Source: Bacteroidota bacterium
GTDB lineage: Bacteria > Bacteroidota > Ignavibacteria > Kryptoniales > JAKASW01
NCBI GenBank assembly: GCA_021845665.1
Contig: JAJZVO010000001.1
Span: forward strand, 1-64,000
Length of the DNA stretch: 64,000 nucleotides
Reading direction: 5' to 3'
Position 1 is the first letter of the stretch, and each line of letters begins with the position of its first letter. A model generated the notes under the pieces. It worked only from the letters and a program-made list of their open reading frames with translations. It was not told where the DNA came from and searched no databases. Position numbers and translations under genes: made by a program. This document shows, in pieces, positions 35,183 through 42,687 of the stretch.

Positions 35183-35872
35183 TTACCACGCAGACACTGA
35201 TTTCCCGTATAGAACAAGTTTCCCGGTGACATGCATGCTGTTATCTACTATCACCCCATCCGGCCCAATCATCGGTGAGTGACAGTAGTAACAAGTCTGA
35301 AGTGTTATGCCTTTCCCTCTGTGAGTCGCATCGTCGGGAGGAATTCCATGACAGCTGCCGCATGAGTCCTGACTTGAATTGACGACGTTCCAGGTCGGAG
35401 AGAAATTGTTGCCTCCCTTGAAGTTACCGTGACAATATGTGTTTGAGCATTGGAGTGTTTTCGCATTAAATGTGGGCTGCGGTGTCACGGTGGCGAGAGT
35501 GCTGTCATAGAAGCGTGTGCCCGGTGTGTTCGTCTCGGTCATCGCGACTCCTGAGAACGTCACCAGCGTAGCCGACGAGATGCCGCCGGGATGGACTCCG
35601 GGGCCTATCGAGGTCGGCACAATATGACATGTGGAGCATTCAACCTGCGAAGCGAAATCGCTTCCGTTCAAATGCACCTGGTGCGCACCTACAAACGGAT
35701 CGGAAGTGCTCGTGTCGCCCGCTGCATCCGGCGGGGGGGCTGGATTCATTATGCTTCCGTGGCACGAGCTGCAATTTGCCGTGGCAAGCACGCTGGTATT
35801 CTGTAATTTGCTGCACGACGCGAGCGTCATACCGGCAGCAATTATGAGTGCAATTCCATATAGTGTTTTCAT
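35183..35872 (-). CDS. Pentaheme c-type cytochrome lipoprotein with a CX4CH site
   Basis: About 229 residues. Three in-frame ATGs follow GGGGAG; the third (35872) has the best spacing. The lipobox GMTLASC places the Cys near residue 19. Haem sites are CSSCH, CSTCH, CSNTYCH (a CX4CH site), CGSCH and CYYCH, five in all. The sequence resembles the CxxxxCH/CxxCH cytochrome group found in Geobacter-type metal reducers. As a lipoprotein coded last in the operon after a beta-barrel, it is a good candidate for the surface-exposed terminal reductase or capping cytochrome. Its ATGs overlap the stop of the 14-heme gene. Confidence 0.82.
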   Translation of the reverse strand: MKTLYGIALIIAAGMTLASCSKLQNTSVLATANCSSCHGSIMNPAPPPDAAGDTSTSDPFVGAHQVHLNGSDFASQVECSTCHIVPTSIGPGVHPGGISSATLVTFSGVAMTETNTPGTRFYDSTLATVTPQPTFNAKTLQCSNTYCHGNFKGGNNFSPTWNVVNSSQDSCGSCHGIPPDDATHRGKGITLQTCYYCHSPMIGPDGVIVDNSMHVTGKLVLYGKSVSAW

Positions 35873-35874
35873 CA

Positions 35875-37137
35875 TCATCTCCCCGGATTGCTGCCGTGAC
35901 AATAACCGCAGAAACCGATCCCCGGTTGTCCTCCCGGATGTGCGTTAGGATCCGTATGACACACATAGCAAACCGCGCCGGGATCGGTGTGCCAGTTTCC
36001 GTCGACATCATGCATGTACATCGGTGGATGTGTCCTCGGGTTATCTCCCTGAACTCCGTCAGGATCGCTATGGCATGTAACGCATACAGGATCGCCTCCT
36101 TGTATGTCATGACAGGCTGCGCAGCTCTCGATATCTCTCCTCGCGTAAATGGCGTGCCTTCCCCCGCCACTTCCCACACCGTTTGTGACGAAGTCGCCGC
36201 CGAAATGCCAGATCGGCTCTATCATGGCACCGTTTGCTTCCGAGTTGTGGCATTTCACACAGAAGGTACGCTCGTCATGACAGGTGTAGCAACTGCTTTC
36301 CCGCCCACTGGCCATTATTCCGTGAGTATAACGAAAATCCGGCGGGTGAACCTTCTGAGCGGTAGTGGTCTTATTGCTCGGCAACGGAGAAAGAGACGGT
36401 GTGAAGGGCACATACGGCTGACCGGGTGTCAGATCGACCGCGAGATTTGCCGCGTCGTGGCACTCCTGACAGCTCGCCTCCGTGTGACATGACTTGCAGC
36501 TGTTCTGTGGGCCAGACATTCCGACAAGCTGCTGATGGGTTTTCATGAAATTCGGCTGCTTGTGCGATTCAGGTACAAGGTTCACGAGATTTTTGTGACA
36601 TTCCTCGCAGGCCCCCGGTGCAGCCGTAATCGGATGGTCGACTTTCTTCGCGGTGAAATTCGTTTCGCCCTGGCCGTGGCAAGTCATACACACTTCCATC
36701 GTTGGAAGCCCCTTGTTCGGCGCATTCTCCGCATAGGTCACCTTCGAAATCCCCTGGTGGCATGTCTGGCATTTCAACTTGAGAGTATCTGCATGCTGCA
36801 CATGTGAAAACTGTACCGGGCTCGGTATCAGGACGAGCTTCCTGTAAGTCGTCGTATCTGCCGATGTGTGGCAGAATGTACATTTCGTCGACGACTGATC
36901 ATGGCACATGAAGCATGTCGACATCGACGGGAGGAGATCTTGCTTTATGCCGGTACTTGTTTTGACGTTAGTATGGCAGTCTGTACATGATGCCCCGACG
37001 TCGTTGATATGCTTGCTGTGGGAAAACTTTATTAGAGAAGAATTGTCGACTGGCGGAGCCTTCTTGCTCGCGAACAGAGTCGAGATGGACAGAAGCGCTG
37101 CGATACCGACAATTCCGAAGATTCTGGTCTTTTTCAT
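35875..37137 (-). CDS. 14-heme c-type cytochrome
   Basis: About 420 residues from the ATG at 37137 (GGAGG 10 bases ahead). It has a Sec signal peptide (MKKTRIFGIVGIAALLSISTLFAS). Fourteen CXXCH motifs are spread through the protein: CTDCH, CFMCH, CTFCH, CQTCH, CMTCH, CEECH, CKSCH, CQECH, CYTCH, CVKCH, CAACH, CVTCH, CYVCH and CGYCH. Extra His residues (FSHSKH, FSHVQH) act as distal ligands as in cytochrome c3-like domains. It probably works in the periplasm or inside the neighbouring barrel, moving electrons outward. Confidence 0.88.
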   Translation of the reverse strand: MKKTRIFGIVGIAALLSISTLFASKKAPPVDNSSLIKFSHSKHINDVGASCTDCHTNVKTSTGIKQDLLPSMSTCFMCHDQSSTKCTFCHTSADTTTYRKLVLIPSPVQFSHVQHADTLKLKCQTCHQGISKVTYAENAPNKGLPTMEVCMTCHGQGETNFTAKKVDHPITAAPGACEECHKNLVNLVPESHKQPNFMKTHQQLVGMSGPQNSCKSCHTEASCQECHDAANLAVDLTPGQPYVPFTPSLSPLPSNKTTTAQKVHPPDFRYTHGIMASGRESSCYTCHDERTFCVKCHNSEANGAMIEPIWHFGGDFVTNGVGSGGGRHAIYARRDIESCAACHDIQGGDPVCVTCHSDPDGVQGDNPRTHPPMYMHDVDGNWHTDPGAVCYVCHTDPNAHPGGQPGIGFCGYCHGSNPGR

Positions 37138-37148
37138 TTGCGCCTCCG

Positions 37149-38627
37149 TCAATTGCCGCTGAAATTCTTAAAGAAATAATAATTCACCTGCAGATATCCC
37201 CTTAAATCATTCTTGAACACCGGATCCTGATAATATTGTCCCTGGAGGGTTATCGCCAGAAGTTTGATCGGGCGATAAGTCACACCAAGCGCACCATTAT
37301 ATAGACGGTTTGCAGACGTGAGCTGCTGGAGGACCTTGTAGTCAGTCGCTGAAGCGGACGCTATCAAAACGAACCTCTGGTTCATGAACGGATATATTAT
37401 CTGCGCGTTCACTCCGTTGAGATTCCCCGCGAAACCGTCATTGTGTGAAAAACTCAATGTAAAAAGATAGATGTTGGTGCCAATGGTGAATTGATTGGAA
37501 TTGGCACCCGTGTAAAAGATCCTGTCGTAAGAGCCGAATGCACTGATGTCTTGCGTGAACAGATAACTCGCGCCCAGGTCCAGTTCGTCGGTTCCACTGT
37601 GGTCGAACACCGAAAAGATCGAGTTGTAAGGAAGATTCGACGTACGGTGATAGTAGCCTACATTTGCAGAGAAAGAGGTGAACGGAGAGTAACGGAACGA
37701 TACTATCGTTCTGTCAATGTCATATAAGTTGAGATCGTAATCGAGCCGAAAGTACCCCGACAATCTATCGGTATAGTAAGAAAGATCTCCTGAGACAAAT
37801 TGGTTTGCAATTGCATCCGGATTGATCAGGATGCTGTCCTGAGCCCCGGGAGTATTATACGATTCGGACAACCGGTATGTGTAGTAGCTCGGCGGCCTGA
37901 AGTTCTTGTCGACATAAGCACCTCCGATTCGAAAGTTCTCGACTGGAGAATAATAAGCTTCGCCGCCATACAACATGTTGCCCCTAAGATCGGTATTCAG
38001 TTCGATCCTTTCATTCATCGGGGGCAGTGCTCCTCCAAAGGCAAAGAGCGATAACTTATCGTCGAACAGTCTCGCCCTTGCGCTGAGTCCGTCGAAAGAC
38101 GAGACTCCGACCCTCGAGAATACCGGCTGCCTCCCAAGCTTTAGGTCGAAGATGTGCGCAATGTTCCTCGCTTCGAAATAGAGGTTCGCCGCGCGAAGCA
38201 GCGGATCGTTCGGGAGCTGTGTCAGAAAATCGTTCGTAGCGAGGAGATAAGTGTGCAGCTGATAATTCCCTGAGCCGAAATTCAACTGCATCGCTTCAAA
38301 TCCACGCAGGCTAAGTTTGGCATTGTTGGAGGTGTCATACTGCTGATAAGAATAAAATGTAGTCAGGAACCTTCCACTTACCATCTGTGCATGCGCATTC
38401 TCTCCACCGAACGGAATCATGACAATCAGGAATAGGATTGCGGGTAATCCCGAGAATAACGACTGAATAAGAAACCGGATACGGGATGCCCCGTCGGGCA
38501 CCCCGGACTTGGGCCAGACTCTTCTTAACGAGCGGGCTTTTCCTTCTGTATTTTGAAATCTGCAGCCGGTGTGCGATAGTCTCCGCACACTGCATCTTTC
38601 TGACGCTATTCCCGGGATACCTTTCAC
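37149..38627 (-). CDS. Outer-membrane beta-barrel protein of the cytochrome operon
   Basis: Up to 492 residues. A signal peptide-like segment (FLIQSLFSGLPAILFLIVMIPFGG ending in AHAQ) is preceded by about 50 residues that look non-native, so the true start is uncertain; the GTG at 38627 has AGGAAGG ahead, though spacing is long. The mature part is all amphipathic beta-strand with alternating aromatics (YSYQQYDT, YFEARNIAHIFDLKLGRQPVF, LYGGEAYYSPVENFRIGGAYVDK) and ends in an aromatic-rich strand before SGN. No haem motif. Placed between 14-heme and tetraheme cytochrome genes, it may be the porin of a porin-cytochrome conduit. Confidence 0.75.
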   Translation of the reverse strand: MKGIPGIASERCSVRRLSHTGCRFQNTEGKARSLRRVWPKSGVPDGASRIRFLIQSLFSGLPAILFLIVMIPFGGENAHAQMVSGRFLTTFYSYQQYDTSNNAKLSLRGFEAMQLNFGSGNYQLHTYLLATNDFLTQLPNDPLLRAANLYFEARNIAHIFDLKLGRQPVFSRVGVSSFDGLSARARLFDDKLSLFAFGGALPPMNERIELNTDLRGNMLYGGEAYYSPVENFRIGGAYVDKNFRPPSYYTYRLSESYNTPGAQDSILINPDAIANQFVSGDLSYYTDRLSGYFRLDYDLNLYDIDRTIVSFRYSPFTSFSANVGYYHRTSNLPYNSIFSVFDHSGTDELDLGASYLFTQDISAFGSYDRIFYTGANSNQFTIGTNIYLFTLSFSHNDGFAGNLNGVNAQIIYPFMNQRFVLIASASATDYKVLQQLTSANRLYNGALGVTYRPIKLLAITLQGQYYQDPVFKNDLRGYLQVNYYFFKNFSGN

Positions 38628-38682
38628 AACCCACCTTCCTTTATGAACATAAGAATGAACATTCCTGAAAACGAAACAGGAC

Positions 38683-39234
38683 TTACTGCTGAGGAACCGG
38701 ATGAGCTATCTTGGCCCACATTGTCTTGAAGTCGAATTCCTTAAAGGTCGGGCTCTTCTTGTTGTGACATGTCTCGCAGAATTTCTGCGCGCTGCCGTCC
38801 TTAACCGAAAGTAGCGTGAGACCATGGGCAACGGCTTCTTTCTCGTTCTTCATGATGTCCATTTTCATGTAGTCCTTGCCGGGACCGTGGCAGGTTTCGC
38901 ACTGCACACCGTCTTCTTTGCTGAATCTCGGACCAAGCTGCGATGCCGGAGCATCATAGGCAGTAACGTGGCACTGCAGGCATTCCGGCGAATCCGCAGG
39001 GCTTCCCTTAATGCCCTTCGCTTCGGCAATCTTCTTGGCCGCAGGAGTCAATAGGGTTTTATACGCCTGAGAGTGCTTGCTCGCTTCCCATTTCTGGAAT
39101 TGCTCGCCGCTCTTAGGGGTTCTGTGACACATGGCGCATACCTTAACTCCGACGTATTGATGACTGGGTGCAGCAGCCAACGAAACGGCGGAAGTAAGGG
39201 CGAGCGCCATAACCACCAGCGTTAGTGTTTTCAT
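38683..39234 (-). CDS. Tetraheme periplasmic c-type cytochrome (c554-like)
   Basis: 183 residues with signal peptide (MKTLTLVVMALALTSAVSLAAA). Four CXXCH sites: CAMCH, CLQCH, CETCH and CETCH. The opening YVGVKVCAMCHRTPKSGEQFQKWEASKHSQAYKTL is the signature of the cytochrome c554-like family. GGAGG lies 8 bases before the ATG. It is a likely soluble shuttle between the membrane-bound cytochrome and the outer-membrane part of the chain. A gap of 55 bases separates it from the barrel gene. Confidence 0.87.
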   Translation of the reverse strand: MKTLTLVVMALALTSAVSLAAAPSHQYVGVKVCAMCHRTPKSGEQFQKWEASKHSQAYKTLLTPAAKKIAEAKGIKGSPADSPECLQCHVTAYDAPASQLGPRFSKEDGVQCETCHGPGKDYMKMDIMKNEKEAVAHGLTLLSVKDGSAQKFCETCHNKKSPTFKEFDFKTMWAKIAHPVPQQ

Positions 39235-39255
39235 TTAGATACCTCCATTTTGATT

Positions 39256-39267
39256 TGGTATATACCA
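39256..39267. promoter_or_regulatory. 12-base palindrome ahead of the tetraheme gene
   Basis: TGGTATATACCA is a perfect palindrome 22 bases before the start of the tetraheme cytochrome gene. It sits in the only wider gap (96 bases) between the DksA-like gene and the cytochrome genes. It could be an operator for a dimeric regulator or part of an internal promoter. No protein is assigned. Confidence 0.3.
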
Positions 39268-39330
39268 GGTAACGTAGCAGTCGTCGTGACCTGAACCGGC
39301 CGCGCGACCGTGCATCTTCCTAATATCAAC

Positions 39331-39705
39331 TCAGTTTTTCTTGGCGCACGCATCGCAGAACGTTCTCGTCAGCCCTTTCTCAAGTTCCTTCTTACCTATG
39401 AATGCGGCGCAGCTCTCGCAGTACCCGTAAGTCCCGGTCTTTAACCTTTGCAGGGCCAGCTCAAGTTCCTTAAACTCCGTCTCCATCTTCCTCGCGTACT
39501 CGCATCGGTAGTCGGGCTCAACTTCGCATCGCTTGTGCTGAAGGTCGCACATACTGCATATGTACACCTCCCCGCTTTCAAGATCCACAAGATCATCCGG
39601 CCTCATATACATCATTTGGAGGACTATACTGATCCTGTTTCTTATCAAACTGCCAAAATGTTCCATCATCTCTTTGTCAACCGTCTCTCTCTTTATCCTT
39701 TTCAT
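39331..39705 (-). CDS. DksA/TraR-type protein with two four-cysteine clusters
   Basis: About 124 residues from the ATG at 39705 (GGAG ahead). The C-terminal zinc finger is TYGYCESCAAFIGKKELEKGL-x-FCDAC, with Cys96, Cys99, Cys117 and Cys120. A second set, Cys50, Cys53, Cys60 and Cys68 (CSMCDLQHKRC then RC), lies in what would be the coiled region and is absent from ordinary DksA. A helix of about 25 residues links the two. Its start overlaps the 901-residue cytochrome gene by 29 bases. I infer an RNA-polymerase-binding or redox-sensing role; the extra cluster is the odd feature. Confidence 0.72.
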   Translation of the reverse strand: MKRIKRETVDKEMMEHFGSLIRNRISIVLQMMYMRPDDLVDLESGEVYICSMCDLQHKRCEVEPDYRCEYARKMETEFKELELALQRLKTGTYGYCESCAAFIGKKELEKGLTRTFCDACAKKN

Positions 39706-42382
39706 CGTCTCCACTCCCACTTGGATTTCCTCCGTTCTCGATAATGATGTCTTCGCTCTTCTCTTCTTTGCTCAGCATCCTCTCAAGTTCGAGCGGGTGC
39801 TCATCTTCCATCTCGTCCTCCGTAATCGTCCCGAACAACCATGAAAGATTCATGGGATAGACATCCGGATTGAAGATAGTGAAGTACATATGCCAGACCA
39901 GAATTGCCAGCGTGGCAAGAATCGCTTCGTAATAATGAACGAGCGTGGCCACGTCAATTCCGAGCAGCGTAAATCTTCCGACCGTGAAGGTGTTGAACCA
40001 GAGCAGGAGACCTGTCAAAACCATTACCGTCGTTCCCCATATCAATGCCCAGTATTCGGCTTTCTCGATGTAACTGAACCGGTCGAACCTCGGCCGCTTG
40101 TCTGAAATCCCCAGGTAGTACTTCACCGCGTCTTTAACGTCCGCTGCATCTTTCAGCTTCGGAAGCATGTCCTTAATGAACTGCCTTCCCCGCTCAGTGA
40201 AGATCACATAGTAAACATGGTACAACGCCGTCACGATCATGATTACCGCGCTGATGCGGTGGATCAGTCCACGCAGCTCAAAAACCCTCTCGCCTCCGCC
40301 TCCAATTTCACGGATCAATTTCACCCACCAGGAATCGGGGAATTTCAACATGAAACCGGTAAGGACTAGAAGCGTGAAGCTGACAAGAAGCCCCCAGTGC
40401 TGCAGCCGCTCGGCCTTCGTCATCCTTACATAAAGTTTCTTTCCTGCGTGCCTCGGCTCCGCTGCAGGATCTCTCCTTAGTTTCAGTTTCGACTTCGACT
40501 TCTTCACGAAATCGAAAACGTTGTGTATCAGCATCATGCCGATAATACCCAGGATCAGGACCGCATAAATCTGAGAGATCCAGAATAACAACGGCTGATT
40601 GGTGGGGGTGGGAACAACGTGCACCGGGAACGACGCAAATCTTGCATCGGCACCCGGGTGACATTTCCCGCATGTCTTCGCAATGTTCGCCACGTTGATG
40701 GGCGAGTTCGGGTTCGACGACGGCAGGATTTCATGTGCACCGTGGCAACTCGCGCAGTTAGCCACCGTCGTCATCCCGCCCTGCTTCGCCAGCCCATGGT
40801 AGCTGTCCAGGTAGCTGCCCACCGCATTCTTCGGAAGCCCGTAACGCTGAGTCAGCCGGACGGATGCATGACAGTGCGAACACACTTGCACGATATTGTT
40901 ACTCGATACGGTCGAATGCGGATTGCTCGGGGCGAGTATCTGATGATCGCCGTGGCAATCGGTACAAACCGGCGCGCCGTTGTTTCCGCTTTCCAAAGCC
41001 TGACCGTGAATCCCCGCCAAATACTTCTTTTCAATGTTGGCATGACATCCGCTTTGGCCGCACGTGCTCGGGATGTTGTTCCTGAATATCCTCGATTTCG
41101 GGTTGCCTGCAGGAAGCATGCTGTGCGCACCGTGGCAATCGCTGCACGTCGCGGCTTTAAGGTTGCCCTTCTCAAGCGCAACAAGATGAACGCTGTATTT
41201 GATACTCTCGAGAAATGCCCTCGACACACCCACCATCTTGAAAACTTCCTTGTTGCCGAGGTGGCAGCTGAGGCAGATTTTCGGCTCGTTCTGCCTGCTG
41301 ACGGGCGACTCTGGGCTACTGATCGAGGAAATACTGTGCTCCTTGTGGCAGTCAGTACAAACCGGCGCAACGCTCAATCCCTCCTTAAAAGCCATCCCGT
41401 GAGACGATTTCAGATAGTGCGATTCAACATCGGCGTGACATTTTCCGCAGGTGGCAACTATGTTGGCCCGATTCACAGGGGAAGTGGGATCGCTCGCAGG
41501 CTTTATCGTGTGTGAACCGTGGCAATCAACACAGGTCGCCCCCTTTCCCGTCTTCTTCAACGATTCAGCGTGAATGCTGTGAGCGTACGCCTCGACGAGC
41601 GATGCAAGCGGCTTGCCATCGTCCGATTTTACTCCGTCAAAAAGTCTCTTGTTGGTATGGCACTTATAACAAGCATTCTGTGAAATAGCCTGCTTCGATA
41701 CCGTAGCCTCGTGCGCAGTATGGCAGGTAACGCACGTCAGCTTCCCTTCATCGAACACTTTCTTATGAATGCTGTGGTTAATATCTGTCGCTACCCCATT
41801 GTGGCATTGCGCACAAACCGAGTCGATCTGCGTACCCGGCATCGACTGCACCGATACTACATTGTGAGCCTTCTTATGACAGGTTTCGCAGGTGAACTGT
41901 TTCTGATTTATTTTTTCTTTCGCGTGTGGAGAAGTCAGAAAAGCCTTCTCTGCCGGGTGACACGACAGGCATTTCTCGTCGACAACGATATTCTTTGCAG
42001 GCTGAATATCATGGGTACCGTGACAGGTCCAGCACTTCAGAGACGAGTGCGCCATGTGGTAGCTGGCACCCTTCGGAGCATTAAGTGTCACACTGTGGCA
42101 TTGATCGCAGTCTACATTCGGTGAGGTCTGCTTGCGAGGGACATCATCTGCGCTGAATCCCTGGTGACAGTCCGTGCAAGCTAACCCCGCGGCTCCATGA
42201 ACCGACGAATCGAAAACGGCAGGGTTGACGTAAAGACTGATCGTCTTACCCGCCTTTTGCATCGTCATCGTCGAATCGGAATGACAGGCGAGACAGTCGT
42301 CGTTCGAACCTGCAAAAGAAGGCCGGGAAAGAAGTGCACTAAAAACAATAATGGTAAAGAGAGAGAGTAACTTAATTTTCAT
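39677..42382 (-). CDS. 19-heme c-type cytochrome fused to b-type membrane cytochrome
   Basis: 901 residues. Signal peptide (MKIKLLSLFTIIVFSALLSRPSFAG), then about 600 residues with 18 CXXCH sites and one CX4CH site (CGQSGCH), in tandem units of the form cysteine-haem then DCHGxH. The last 300 residues hold about five membrane helices with histidines in ERLQHWGLLVSF, LIHRISAVIMIVTALYHVYY and LVHYYEAILATLAILVWHMYF, as in formate-dehydrogenase-gamma or hydrogenase b-type subunits. The tail is acidic. Geobacter CbcL has this c-plus-b layout and oxidises menaquinol. This protein likely starts the operon's electron path. Start overlaps the DksA-like gene upstream (ATGA). Confidence 0.87.
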   Translation of the reverse strand: MKIKLLSLFTIIVFSALLSRPSFAGSNDDCLACHSDSTMTMQKAGKTISLYVNPAVFDSSVHGAAGLACTDCHQGFSADDVPRKQTSPNVDCDQCHSVTLNAPKGASYHMAHSSLKCWTCHGTHDIQPAKNIVVDEKCLSCHPAEKAFLTSPHAKEKINQKQFTCETCHKKAHNVVSVQSMPGTQIDSVCAQCHNGVATDINHSIHKKVFDEGKLTCVTCHTAHEATVSKQAISQNACYKCHTNKRLFDGVKSDDGKPLASLVEAYAHSIHAESLKKTGKGATCVDCHGSHTIKPASDPTSPVNRANIVATCGKCHADVESHYLKSSHGMAFKEGLSVAPVCTDCHKEHSISSISSPESPVSRQNEPKICLSCHLGNKEVFKMVGVSRAFLESIKYSVHLVALEKGNLKAATCSDCHGAHSMLPAGNPKSRIFRNNIPSTCGQSGCHANIEKKYLAGIHGQALESGNNGAPVCTDCHGDHQILAPSNPHSTVSSNNIVQVCSHCHASVRLTQRYGLPKNAVGSYLDSYHGLAKQGGMTTVANCASCHGAHEILPSSNPNSPINVANIAKTCGKCHPGADARFASFPVHVVPTPTNQPLLFWISQIYAVLILGIIGMMLIHNVFDFVKKSKSKLKLRRDPAAEPRHAGKKLYVRMTKAERLQHWGLLVSFTLLVLTGFMLKFPDSWWVKLIREIGGGGERVFELRGLIHRISAVIMIVTALYHVYYVIFTERGRQFIKDMLPKLKDAADVKDAVKYYLGISDKRPRFDRFSYIEKAEYWALIWGTTVMVLTGLLLWFNTFTVGRFTLLGIDVATLVHYYEAILATLAILVWHMYFTIFNPDVYPMNLSWLFGTITEDEMEDEHPLELERMLSKEEKSEDIIIENGGNPSGSGDDEKDKERDG

Positions 42383-42687
42383 CTGATGGTATCACTCTTT
42401 TCGCGCATCGCCGTTTGACATGACGGACATAGTCTGGCAGTGACATTTGCCTCAAGGATCTCGGAGGGAATCTCGTGCCTGCATATGACGCATTGACCGT
42501 AAACACCTTTCTCTATTCGATGGAGGGCAAAAGCGATCTCATTGAGGTCGGGACAATCGAATCTTGACGCCTCCTGGAGAACTCGCTCCTTCGCCCCTTC
42601 GACAGATACTCCATGCTTCGTCAACAGAATGTCGCGAAGTTTCTGAACTACAAGCTTTTCGAACTTGGAAAGGTCTTCTGATTTCAT
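42379..42687 (-). CDS. DksA/TraR-type zinc-finger protein, first gene of the cytochrome operon
   Basis: 102 residues. The zinc finger has Cys66, Cys69, Cys87 and Cys90 (YGQCVICRHEIPSEIL then RLCPSC) with the Glu/Ile-rich spacing of the DksA C-terminal finger. A coiled N-terminal part (KFEKLVVQKLRDILL) is shorter than in full DksA, so it resembles TraR-like small members; Cys45 is an additional residue. The stop overlaps the cytochrome start (ATGA), implying coupled translation. DksA-type proteins bind the RNA polymerase secondary channel. Here the gene may tune expression of the operon; this is inferred. No ribosome-binding site is seen ahead of the ATG. Confidence 0.75.
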   Translation of the reverse strand: MKSEDLSKFEKLVVQKLRDILLTKHGVSVEGAKERVLQEASRFDCPDLNEIAFALHRIEKGVYGQCVICRHEIPSEILEANVTARLCPSCQTAMREKSDTIR

